This document shows, in pieces, positions 1 to 5,505 of a stretch of 5,649 nucleotides of DNA. This DNA comes from an uncultured Verrucomicrobiae bacterium (lineage in GTDB: Bacteria > Verrucomicrobiota > Verrucomicrobiia > Palsa-1439). The stretch lies in NCBI GenBank assembly GCA_937927265.1, contig CALBCO010000215.1, positions 1 through 5,649 on the forward strand, given 5' to 3'. Both the position numbers and the translations under genes were made by a program. Position 1 is the stretch's first letter; every line of letters starts with the position of its first letter. Below the pieces are notes generated by a model. That model worked only from the letters and a program-made list of their open reading frames with translations. It searched no databases and was not told the origin of the DNA.

Positions 1-270
1 CGCGGCACTGATCCAACCAACGCGCAAAGCAAGAACGTCACGCTGTATGCGAACTCCGTGACCGGCAGCAACAGTTACGACGGCCTTGCACCAACGGTTA
101 TCGGCGGCCACGGGCCGAAGCGGGACATTCAAGCGGCCATTGCGGCGGCGATTGACGGCGACACGGTGGAGATTGCCGGCGATCAGGCGGCGTATCCGGA
201 GAACGTGTTGAGTCCCGGCGCGAAGAACATCACGCTCAAACCCACCGGCACGGTGACGATTCAGCCGTGA
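1..270 (+). CDS. C-terminal end of a right-handed beta-helix type surface/secreted protein (partial, 5' end outside window)
   Basis: The reading frame is open from base 1 and stops at 268-270, giving the last 89 residues of a longer protein. Visible is the pattern NVTLYANSVTGSNSYDG, then GPKRDIQAAIAAAIDGDTVEI, then a YPENV motif and a short run of alternating hydrophobic residues ending TVTIQP. This 'N-S-x-G-S-x-S-Y-D-G ... G-P-K-R-x-I-Q-A-A-I ... D-G-D-T-V ... Y-x-E-N-V' arrangement is known from the start of parallel beta-helix (pectin-lyase-like, DUF1565-like) modules in large exported proteins of environmental bacteria. Catalytic residues are not visible, so a structural or adhesive role is more likely than an enzymatic one (inference). 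Oddly, the protein ends soon after the module begins, leaving room for only about one or two helical turns. The stop is followed by sequence that does not look coding. An internal GTG at 58 is not needed as a start because the frame is open upstream. The next gene lies 103 bp downstream on the same strand and may be co-transcribed. Confidence 0.65.
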   Translation, partial: RGTDPTNAQSKNVTLYANSVTGSNSYDGLAPTVIGGHGPKRDIQAAIAAAIDGDTVEIAGDQAAYPENVLSPGAKNITLKPTGTVTIQP

Positions 271-361
271 GTCGGACAGAAGGTCGAAGACAGAAAACAG
301 TCAACAGAAGTCAGTCATAAACCGAAGGGGAGCCTGGCTCGGGCACCCGAAACAGGAAGAG

Positions 362-366
362 AGGAG
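362..366 (+). promoter_or_regulatory. Ribosome binding site for the 374-1294 gene
   Basis: AGGAG lies 7 bases before the ATG at 374, in a purine-rich stretch. It is a near-consensus Shine-Dalgarno sequence and fixes the start of the secreted-protein gene. Confidence 0.75.
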
Positions 367-373
367 AACGAAG

Positions 374-1294
374 ATGAAGAAGATGATTGTGGCCATGTTG
401 GTGTTGGGCGGGGTGAGTGCGGCGCACGCTGGCAGTTTGAATGTCCAAGGGAATGTGACGGTGGCGAGCAATCTGACGGCGGGGGCAACTGTGGTCAAAG
501 GCAGCCTGACCTTGACCAATACCATTGCGGGAAGTGTCGCGGCGCGGGCGGCTATCCGTTTCGGTCCGAACACTGGGGAAAATGGTATCCCTTGCGGGGT
601 GACGTTCTATCAGGGGTTGCCCGAGATTCCTTCGTTGACGATGTGGGGACAAGCGGCGCACAGTACGCTGATTGGCGGGGGTGTGAACAACGATGCTTAC
701 CGGCGCTTTCGGGTAGCCTGTGGAGGCACGTTGCAATGGGGCAGTGGGACGACCGCAGCGGATACGTGGTTGTACCGCGCCGCATCCAACTCTCTGGCGA
801 CGGCGGGCACGTTGTCCGCTGGCGATGCAGTGTTCAGTGGAAACGTGACTGTGAATGGCAAACTGGACCTTGCGGGTATGATTGATCCGCCGTCGTTGCT
901 GCTGGATGCAGTGACGCGGGCCAAGATTGCCCGGCAATCTACGCGTGAAATTGCGCCGGAAAAACGTGACGGTGCTCTCTTGTTTTTTAACGTCGAGACC
1001 AAGCGCCTGGAGGTGTATCTGCCCCGTGAGGGTGGATTTTATGATTTGAATGGGAAATTGCTCGAGAAGATTGTTCCGCCTACTTTGGTGGGACAAAGCA
1101 TCACCAACTACTTCTTGGATTCCGAAACGGGCGAGGTGGTGCCGCAAGTTAGTTACAGCGTGCCCCGCTGGCAGTTGAAGCCGGGTTACCGATTGGTTCG
1201 GGAGACGGGGAAATTTGAATACGTGAGTCACGTGGGTGAAGAAACAATCATCCGTCCGGCGACGAAAGCGGAAGCCGTGGAACTGCGCCCTTGA
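374..1294 (+). CDS. Secreted protein of unknown function with tail-fibre/adhesin-like beta-rich repeats
   Basis: This 306-residue protein is not one I recognise as a named family. Residues 1-19 form a clear Sec signal peptide: lysines at 2-3, a hydrophobic core to about residue 14, and an A-H-A cleavage site before Gly20. The mature N-terminus carries LNVQGNVTVASNLTAGA (22-38), echoed by VFSGNVTVNGKLDLAG (153-168), an internal GNVTV repeat. Between them, residues 117-146 (GGTLQWGSG..ADTWLYRAASNSLATAG) resemble the 'W-G-S-G..ADT-x-LYR-x-A-x-N-x-L-x-T-x-G' pattern seen in phage tail-fibre and similar trimeric beta-structured proteins. Residues about 170-306 differ: charged, with a short helix (SLLLDAVTRAKIARQ) and then beta-strand-like segments. 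There are two cysteines, C74 and C116. The start is supported by AGGAG 7 bases upstream. No membrane anchor or C-terminal sorting signal is evident. A surface or extracellular structural role is an inference. It converges with potA and has no obvious terminator of its own. Confidence 0.8.
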   Translation: MKKMIVAMLVLGGVSAAHAGSLNVQGNVTVASNLTAGATVVKGSLTLTNTIAGSVAARAAIRFGPNTGENGIPCGVTFYQGLPEIPSLTMWGQAAHSTLIGGGVNNDAYRRFRVACGGTLQWGSGTTAADTWLYRAASNSLATAGTLSAGDAVFSGNVTVNGKLDLAGMIDPPSLLLDAVTRAKIARQSTREIAPEKRDGALLFFNVETKRLEVYLPREGGFYDLNGKLLEKIVPPTLVGQSITNYFLDSETGEVVPQVSYSVPRWQLKPGYRLVRETGKFEYVSHVGEETIIRPATKAEAVELRP

Positions 1295-1338
1295 CGTTGG
1301 CCAGAGACCGCCCATGAGCCACCCCCGTTGGCTGATTC

Positions 1339-1360
1339 TCGGTAGCCTCGTTGATACCGA
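1339..1360. terminator. Weak hairpin in the convergent gap, possible bidirectional transcription end
   Basis: In the 80-bp gap between the convergent secreted-protein gene and potA, TCGGTA (1339-1344) and TACCGA (1355-1360) can pair around a 10-base loop. The stem is only 6 bp and has no U-rich tail on either strand, so it is at best a weak terminator. A second small stem, AGCCA (1317-1321) with TGGCT (1329-1333), is also too short to stand alone. No classical rho-independent terminator was found here. Confidence 0.15.
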
Positions 1361-1374
1361 ACTGGCCGTCGTTT

Positions 1375-2469
1375 TCAGTCATCCAGCACGAGCAGACCGC
1401 CAGCGGGGATGTAGGCGACGGCTTCCTGGCCGCGGTTGAACCCTTGCGAGCCAACCGCGACGTTCATTTGCTCGATCGTCAGCCGTTGGTCGCCGGCCCG
1501 GACGATGTAATGGGTCTCGGAGCCGACGTAGATGACTTCTTCGACCCGGACTTTGATGCGGTTTTCTTCGTCGGTCTTGGTGGAGTTCCAGAGGCGGACT
1601 TTTTCGGGACGAAACGCGACCGTGAATCTGTCACGTTGAGCAGTTTGAGGAGGGAACGCAGCTAAATCCACATGAAGGACCCCCACCGGCGTCTGCACAA
1701 TGACATCGGTATTGGTACGGCCAATGACGGTGGCGTCGAGCAGATTGCACGAGCCGAGGAATTGGGCGACGAAGCGGGTGCGCGGGCGTTCATAGACGGC
1801 TTCGATCTCGCCGAGTTGTTCGATCTGACCGGCGCGCATCACGGCCAGCCGGTCGCTGAGCACGAGGGCTTCTTCTTGGTCGTGTGTCACGTAGATGAAC
1901 GTAATGCCTAACCGGCGTTGGAGGGCGAGCAGTTCGACTTGCAGTTGTTTGCGGAGTTTGAAATCAAGGGCGCCGAGCGGTTCGTCGAGCAGCAGGACTT
2001 TGGGTTCGTTGACGACGGCGCGGGCAAGAGCCACCCGTTGTTTCTGGCCGCCGGAGAGTTGGGACGGTTTACGGTTTGCGAGTTCGCGGATTTGGACGAG
2101 GTCGAGAATTCTGTCCACGCGCTGTTCCATCTCGACTTTCGGGACTTTTTTCATCCGCAGTCCAAAGGCGACGTTGTCCCACACGGTGAGGTGTGGGAAT
2201 AGGGCATAGGATTGGAAGACAGTATTGACGGGGCGGTGGTGGGCGGCGATTTCGCGGGTGTCCTGGCCGGCAATGCGGACGGTGCCATCGTCCGGCACAT
2301 CCAAGCCGGCAATGATGCGCAGTAATGTTGTCTTGCCGCAGCCGGACGGCCCGAGCAGAGAGAAAAACTCGCCCTGCTTGATCATCAGGCTGACGCGATC
2401 CAACGCGGTGACGTCGCCAAAACGGCGGACCAGATTATACACTTCAATGGCTGGTATGTCGTTCCCCAT
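1375..2469 (-). CDS. potA: Spermidine/putrescine ABC transporter ATP-binding protein PotA
   Basis: This 364-residue cytoplasmic ATPase drives polyamine import through a PotB/PotC-type permease. The nucleotide-binding domain is complete: Walker A GPSGCGKT (40-47), Q-loop Gln86 in VFQSYALFPH, signature LSGGQ (138-142), Walker B VLLLDEP (158-164), D-loop GALD (166-169) and switch His196 in THDQEEA. A TOBE-type regulatory domain follows (about 240-364, with VAFRPEKV at 284-291). Stretches such as NVAFGLRMKK, KLRKQLQVEL and LGITFIYVTHDQEEAL closely follow E. coli PotA as I remember it, which favours PotA over sugar (MalK/UgpC) or iron (FbpC) relatives. Length fits the family. The frame stays open upstream to 2751, but conservation begins near the ATG at 2469, so I chose that start; a GTG at 2472 is also possible. 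No convincing Shine-Dalgarno precedes it, unlike the window's other complete genes. No potB, potC or potD is present in the window. It is divergent from the porin gene. Confidence 0.92.
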   Translation of the reverse strand: MGNDIPAIEVYNLVRRFGDVTALDRVSLMIKQGEFFSLLGPSGCGKTTLLRIIAGLDVPDDGTVRIAGQDTREIAAHHRPVNTVFQSYALFPHLTVWDNVAFGLRMKKVPKVEMEQRVDRILDLVQIRELANRKPSQLSGGQKQRVALARAVVNEPKVLLLDEPLGALDFKLRKQLQVELLALQRRLGITFIYVTHDQEEALVLSDRLAVMRAGQIEQLGEIEAVYERPRTRFVAQFLGSCNLLDATVIGRTNTDVIVQTPVGVLHVDLAAFPPQTAQRDRFTVAFRPEKVRLWNSTKTDEENRIKVRVEEVIYVGSETHYIVRAGDQRLTIEQMNVAVGSQGFNRGQEAVAYIPAGGLLVLDD

Positions 2470-2544
2470 CACGATCTCAAGCCTGCAACGCAATGGCCGG
2501 CATCCATAACAAACCGTGTCGCCTGACAAAAGAAAAATCCGCCA

Positions 2545-2566
2545 CGCCCGCAGTTTGTAGCGGGCG
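2545..2566. repeat. Stem-loop in the putative potA leader
   Basis: CGCCCGC (2545-2551) and GCGGGCG (2560-2566) form a perfect 7-bp GC-rich stem around an 8-base loop. On the minus strand it lies about 75 bases before the potA ATG. A run of T's follows on that strand only after an 8-base gap, so it is not a textbook terminator. The loop holds TACAAA on the minus strand, a poor -10-like hexamer only 15 bp from the TTGACA at 2580-2575. It may be a 5'-UTR structure or a binding site. Confidence 0.35.
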
Positions 2567-2573
2567 AAAATCG

Positions 2574-2617
2574 CTGTCAACATTTTACGGAACGATCGTT
2601 CCGCAAATTGTTGACAG
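2574..2617. repeat. 44-bp near-perfect palindrome, candidate operator
   Basis: The two 22-base arms match at 20 positions when one is reverse-complemented, with no spacer; the mismatches are at arm positions 10 and 14. The centre, CGGAACGATCGTTCCG (2588-2603), is perfect over 16 bp, and the outer ends are CTGTCAAC and GTTGACAG. A symmetric, spacer-free site between divergent genes is typical of an operator for a dimeric regulator, possibly binding as two dimers. The core resembles TetR-family sites and also contains GAAC-N4-GTTC, the core of the LexA box of Gram-positive bacteria. Which regulator binds cannot be told from the sequence. The outward-facing TTGACA at each end could serve as -35 elements. 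Confidence 0.6.
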
Positions 2618-2639
2618 GCGGAGATGGGGAGAGCGGTGG

Positions 2640-2653
2640 CGCAGCCGGCTGCG
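2640..2653. repeat. 14-bp perfect palindrome
   Basis: CGCAGCCGGCTGCG is perfectly self-complementary, 22 bp beyond the larger palindrome toward the porin gene. It could be a second regulator site or a chance event in GC-rich DNA. Confidence 0.3.
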
Positions 2654-2660
2654 GGCTTGA

Positions 2661-2700
2661 CTTTGAGCGGGGAACTGGAAACTCTGAGCGGTAACCGGAG
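2661..2700 (+). repeat. Imperfect direct repeat upstream of the porin gene
   Basis: CTTTGAGCGGGGAACTGGAA (from 2661) is followed by a similar copy, CTCTGAGCGGTAACCGGAG (from 2682), with one base missing. The shared TGAGCGG cores start at 2664 and 2685, 21 bp apart, about two helical turns. The second copy runs into the ribosome binding site. This could be a tandem activator site or a small local duplication. Confidence 0.35.
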
Positions 2701-2701
2701 G
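2697..2701 (+). promoter_or_regulatory. Ribosome binding site of the porin gene
   Basis: GGAGG lies 6 bases before the ATG at 2708. This strong Shine-Dalgarno decides the start: an in-frame ATG at 2624 lacks one and would bury the signal peptide. Confidence 0.8.
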
Positions 2702-2707
2702 CGAACA

Positions 2708-3955
2708 ATGCAAAGACGAAATGGCATGGCAGGCGTGTTCATCGGGATCATCGGGTTGACTAGGCTGGTGGGAGCGGACGAGCCGGATTGGAAGAAGCTT
2801 TATGAGGAACAACGGCAACGCAACAACGCTCTGGAACGGCGCCTGGCGATCGTCGAGGAGCAACTCAAGGCAAAGCCGGACGTCAAAGCCGAGTCCGTGC
2901 CGGAGGCAACGCTGAAATTCCTGAAGGAAACCGAGCTGAGCGGCTATGCGGCGGCGTCGTATTTCTGGAACACCGACAGTCCCGGCAACCGCCTGAATAC
3001 CGGGCGCGGGTTTGACACCCGGCACAATGAGTTCATGGCCAACAAACTCCTATTGAATCTCTCCCGGCCCGTGGACTTCAACGCCTTTGATTGGGGGGTG
3101 GGGTACACGGCGCAATTGCTCTTTGGTCAGGATGCCGAGTTCACACAGGCCAGCGGGTTGGGCCTCGGTGATCAGGGCGACTTGTTGCAAGCGTTCGTGG
3201 AAGTGAGCATCCCATTGGCCAACGGGTTCAAGGTGATGCTGGGCAAGTACGCCACGCCTCTCGGCTATGAGTTGACTGAGACGGAACGCAACGGCAACTG
3301 GTCGCCCGGTTATCTGTGGACCTTGTTTGAGCCGTTCACCCATACCGGTCTCGGCGTGAGCTACCGGCTGAGCCATCAATGGGAGGCGCAGTTGCTGGTC
3401 AACAACGGCTGGGATTTGGTGAGCGACAACAACGATGCGAAGTCGTTGATGGGCCGGTTGGCGTTCACGCCCAGCGAGTTGACAACCATGGCACTGTGCG
3501 CCTTCGGCGGCCCCGAACAGGACGACGACACTGCCCACTGGCGACGCGGCGTAAACTTCGTGTGGGAACACAAATGCACCTCAAAACTGACATCCGCAAT
3601 TCAGCTTGATTATGGTTGCGAAGACGAGGCGCGCGTGCGTAGCGCCTCCGTGGACGCCGACGGCAATCCCGACGACATCGCCGGGGCCGCCCAATGGTGG
3701 GGCGCGGGTTGGTGGCTGACGTATGATTTCTCGCCCAAGTTCAGCGTCACGATGCGCGGCGAGTACGTGAATGATCGCGATGGCGCGCGCACGTCGGCGG
3801 CGCCGTCTCTCGCGCCCTTGGAAGTAAACACCGGCCAAGAACTTTACAATCTGACGTTGACGGTGAACTACCGGCCGCTTGCCGGGCTACGGCTTTCGCC
3901 TGAAATTCGCTGGGATCACGCGACCTTGGCTACCGCCTTCAACGGGCGCCGATGA
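2708..3955 (+). CDS. BBP2/OmpL-like outer-membrane beta-barrel porin, C-terminus lost by an apparent frameshift
   Basis: As it stands the frame encodes 415 residues. Residues 1-23 form a signal peptide (Q-R-R-N, a hydrophobic stretch to about 22, likely cleavage after VGA before DEPDW). A short charged helix, probably coiled coil, follows (about 27-58). The rest is alternating aromatic/hydrophobic beta-barrel sequence. GKYATPLGYEL (179-189), EPFTHTGLGVSY (208-219) and the late strand LYNLTLTVNYRPLAGLRLSPEIRWD (379-403) are typical of putative beta-barrel porin-2 proteins (PF07642-like), which are outer-membrane diffusion channels. The frame ends FNGRR-stop. Leaving out one C near 3949-3950 would continue it as FNGRDDQLTLGFGAAYEF-stop at 3995, a proper porin end with terminal Phe, giving 428 residues. 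The gene is thus a fresh frameshift mutant or carries a sequence error. Its place between potA and patA suggests polyamine passage, but that is inference only. Confidence 0.85.
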   Translation: MQRRNGMAGVFIGIIGLTRLVGADEPDWKKLYEEQRQRNNALERRLAIVEEQLKAKPDVKAESVPEATLKFLKETELSGYAAASYFWNTDSPGNRLNTGRGFDTRHNEFMANKLLLNLSRPVDFNAFDWGVGYTAQLLFGQDAEFTQASGLGLGDQGDLLQAFVEVSIPLANGFKVMLGKYATPLGYELTETERNGNWSPGYLWTLFEPFTHTGLGVSYRLSHQWEAQLLVNNGWDLVSDNNDAKSLMGRLAFTPSELTTMALCAFGGPEQDDDTAHWRRGVNFVWEHKCTSKLTSAIQLDYGCEDEARVRSASVDADGNPDDIAGAAQWWGAGWWLTYDFSPKFSVTMRGEYVNDRDGARTSAAPSLAPLEVNTGQELYNLTLTVNYRPLAGLRLSPEIRWDHATLATAFNGRR

Positions 3956-3995
3956 TCAACTGACCCTCGGTTTCGGCGCGGCGTACGAGTTCTGA
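3951..3995 (+). other. Out-of-frame remainder of the porin C-terminus (last strand, terminal Phe)
   Basis: Read in the frame beginning with GAT at 3951, these 14 codons give DDQLTLGFGAAYEF and then TGA. The alternating pattern ending in an aromatic residue is the signal by which outer-membrane barrels are recognised by the BAM assembly machinery. The frame differs from the upstream porin frame by one extra base, located in the GGGCGCC just before it. The natural gene most likely runs from 2708 to 3995. Confidence 0.8.
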
Positions 3996-3998
3996 CGT

Positions 3999-4028
3999 TT
4001 GGCCGGCTGCGGAGCGGTGTGCTACAAT
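3999..4028 (+). promoter_or_regulatory. Probable sigma70 promoter of patA
   Basis: TACAAT (4023-4028) matches the -10 consensus at 5 of 6 bases and is preceded by TGC, an extended -10. TTGGCC (3999-4004) is a 4-of-6 -35 with an 18-bp spacer. Transcription would start near 4035, giving a leader of about 20 bases. The promoter begins immediately after the restored porin stop, so patA can be expressed independently of the porin gene. Confidence 0.55.
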
Positions 4029-4046
4029 AAAACGGCTGAGCAGGGC

Positions 4047-4051
4047 GGAGG
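4047..4051 (+). promoter_or_regulatory. Ribosome binding site of patA
   Basis: GGAGG is 5 bases before the ATG at 4057, a strong Shine-Dalgarno that supports this start. Confidence 0.8.
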
Positions 4052-4056
4052 TTTCG

Positions 4057-5505
4057 ATGGAAGAACGTGTTCAAACCAGTTCCGCAGCGCAGGCGGCCCC
4101 TGCGCCGCGTCCGAAATTGGAGCTGATTCGGGAGAAATCGGCGGAGTATCTCGAGGTGGTCTCGGGCGGCAAACGGCTGGAACCCGCTGACAAAGACCAC
4201 ATCATCCAGCGGACGCTCGAAAACTTCGACGATTATTTCAACCGGGGCTACCTGCACTACCGCAAATCCGTGGCCGAGGCGGAAGATTTCGCGGCCATCG
4301 AGTGGACGGGGCAAGGTTCAATCATCGAAGACATCAAAGGCCGGAAGTTCATTGATTGTCTGGGCGGGTTCGGCGTTTACAACATGGGCATCCGCCATCC
4401 AAAGATCGTTGCGGCGGTCGAGGCGCAGCTGCAACGGATGCCGCTCTCGTCGCAGGAGTTGCTCGATCCGTTGCGCGGGTTTTTGGCGGAATTGCTCGGC
4501 GAACTCACGCCCGGCGATCTGCAAGAATGTTTCTTCATCAGCAACGGCACCGATGCGGTCGAAGGCGCGTTGAAGCTGGCCCGGCTCTACACCAAGAAAC
4601 CCGGTTTTATCTCCACCACCGGCGGTTTCCACGGCAAGAGCATGGGGTCGCTCTCGGTGATGGGCCGGGCGGTGTATCGCAAGCCGTTTCAGCCGTTGTT
4701 GTCCGATGTGCATTTTGTGGATTTCGGCGACGCGAAGGACTTGGAACGCGAACTGAAGAAAATGCGGGATACGGGTCAAGACATTGCCGCGGTGATTTTG
4801 GAGCCGGTCCAGGGCGAGGCGGGCGCGGTGGTGCCGCCCGATGATTATCTGCCGCGCGTCCGGCATCTCTGCGACGAGTACGAGGTGTTGTTGATTCTCG
4901 ACGAGGTGCAGACCGGCATGGGCCGGACCGGCAAAGCGTTCGCCTGCGAACACTGGAACGTGGTGCCCGATATTCTCTGCCTCGGCAAAGCGTTGGGCGG
5001 GGGCGTGATGCCATTGAGTTGTTTCATGAGCACGCCGAAAATCTGGAAGGTGCTCGAAGACAATCCATTTTTGCATAGTACGACCTTTGGTGGCAATCCG
5101 CTGGCCTGCGCGGCCGGCATTGCAGCCATCCATGTGATGTTGGCGGAAGATCTGCCAGCCCAGGCGGCGGCGAAGGGGGCGCGCCTGTTGAAGCATTTGC
5201 GTGCGTTGCAGGCGTTGCACCCGGAGATTTTGCGCGTGGTGCGCGGCAAAGGACTGTTGATCGGACTGGAGTTTGCCGACCGGTTCATCGGCTACCGGGT
5301 GGCGGCGGGCTTGTTCAAGCGGGGTGTGCTCGTGGCCGGCACGCTGTTGAACGCGCGGACGCTGCGCATTGAGCCGGCGTTGAACATCAGCGACGAGTTG
5401 CTCGACCAGATGTTAGACCGGCTGGCGGACACCCTGAAAGCCGTGGAACGGCAACTGGACCGGGAGACTCGCGAGAAAATGGGAAAAGAGAGGTCCAGTG
5501 GATAA
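4057..5505 (+). CDS. patA: Putrescine aminotransferase, class III PLP-dependent
   Basis: PatA (YgjG, EC 2.6.1.82) moves the terminal amino group of putrescine, and in E. coli also cadaverine, to 2-oxoglutarate, giving 4-aminobutanal and glutamate in the cytoplasm. This is the first step of the transaminase route toward GABA and succinate. The 482-residue protein is a complete class III aminotransferase: IDCLGGFGVYNMGIRHP (99-115), phosphate-binding SNGTDAVEGALKLAR (162-176), FHGKS (191-195), LDEVQTGMGRTG (281-292) with the PLP-ring Asp282 and Gln285, Schiff-base Lys311 in CLGKALGGGVMP, and Thr343 in TTFGGNPLACAA. From memory, these match E. coli residues Gln274, Lys300 and Thr332 at a constant offset of 11. 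The N-terminal motif FNRGYLHYRKSV and the IEPALN region near the end also follow PatA rather than ArgD, GabT or BioA. The first 20 residues are Ala/Pro-rich and poorly conserved. No frameshift or missing residue is seen. Confidence 0.93.
   Translation: MEERVQTSSAAQAAPAPRPKLELIREKSAEYLEVVSGGKRLEPADKDHIIQRTLENFDDYFNRGYLHYRKSVAEAEDFAAIEWTGQGSIIEDIKGRKFIDCLGGFGVYNMGIRHPKIVAAVEAQLQRMPLSSQELLDPLRGFLAELLGELTPGDLQECFFISNGTDAVEGALKLARLYTKKPGFISTTGGFHGKSMGSLSVMGRAVYRKPFQPLLSDVHFVDFGDAKDLERELKKMRDTGQDIAAVILEPVQGEAGAVVPPDDYLPRVRHLCDEYEVLLILDEVQTGMGRTGKAFACEHWNVVPDILCLGKALGGGVMPLSCFMSTPKIWKVLEDNPFLHSTTFGGNPLACAAGIAAIHVMLAEDLPAQAAAKGARLLKHLRALQALHPEILRVVRGKGLLIGLEFADRFIGYRVAAGLFKRGVLVAGTLLNARTLRIEPALNISDELLDQMLDRLADTLKAVERQLDRETREKMGKERSSG

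Larger units (their letters stand above)
2470..2707. promoter_or_regulatory. Divergent regulatory region between potA and the porin gene
   Basis: These 238 bp separate the start codons of two divergently transcribed genes. They hold a hairpin (2545-2566), a 44-bp palindrome (2574-2617), a 14-bp palindrome (2640-2653), two TGAGCGG direct repeats (from 2664 and 2685) and the porin ribosome binding site. TTGACA appears at both outer edges of the large palindrome, pointing outward (plus strand 2611-2616; minus strand 2580-2575), and TTGACT occurs at 2657-2662. None is followed at proper spacing by a good -10 box, so exact promoters cannot be assigned. The potA frame stays open through this region, but its translation there is not PotA-like. 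Confidence 0.6.

Noticed and set aside
330..350. Small inverted repeats GAGC-CTG-GCTC and TCGGG-CA-CCCGA before the secreted-protein gene
   Set aside because: Stems of 4-5 bp with loops of 2-3 bases are unstable or sterically strained and have no T-tract, so they are not supported as a terminator or regulator.
311..1315. Long open frame of 334 codons on the minus strand opposite the secreted-protein gene
   Set aside because: It is rich in Arg, His and Pro without recognisable domains, has no ribosome binding site of note, and lies wholly opposite a gene with a clear signal peptide and Shine-Dalgarno. It is a shadow of GC-rich coding DNA.
2637..2653. Sigma54-like promoter (TGGC ... TGC) upstream of the porin gene
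   Set aside because: The GG and GC elements are 13 bases apart instead of 12, and the match outside them is poor; the sequence is better described as the 14-bp palindrome.
2624..2707. Upstream extension of the porin start to the ATG at 2624
   Set aside because: It lacks a close ribosome binding site and would put 28 residues in front of a good signal peptide, whereas the ATG at 2708 has GGAGG 6 bases upstream.
2470..2751. Upstream extension of the potA frame by 94 codons
   Set aside because: The translated extension is Arg/Cys-rich, unlike any PotA N-terminus, and would run across the palindrome and into the porin gene start.
4318..5220. Open frame of 300 codons on the minus strand within patA
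   Set aside because: It mirrors the codon pattern of the strongly conserved aminotransferase, is rich in His, Arg and Gln, and has no family features.
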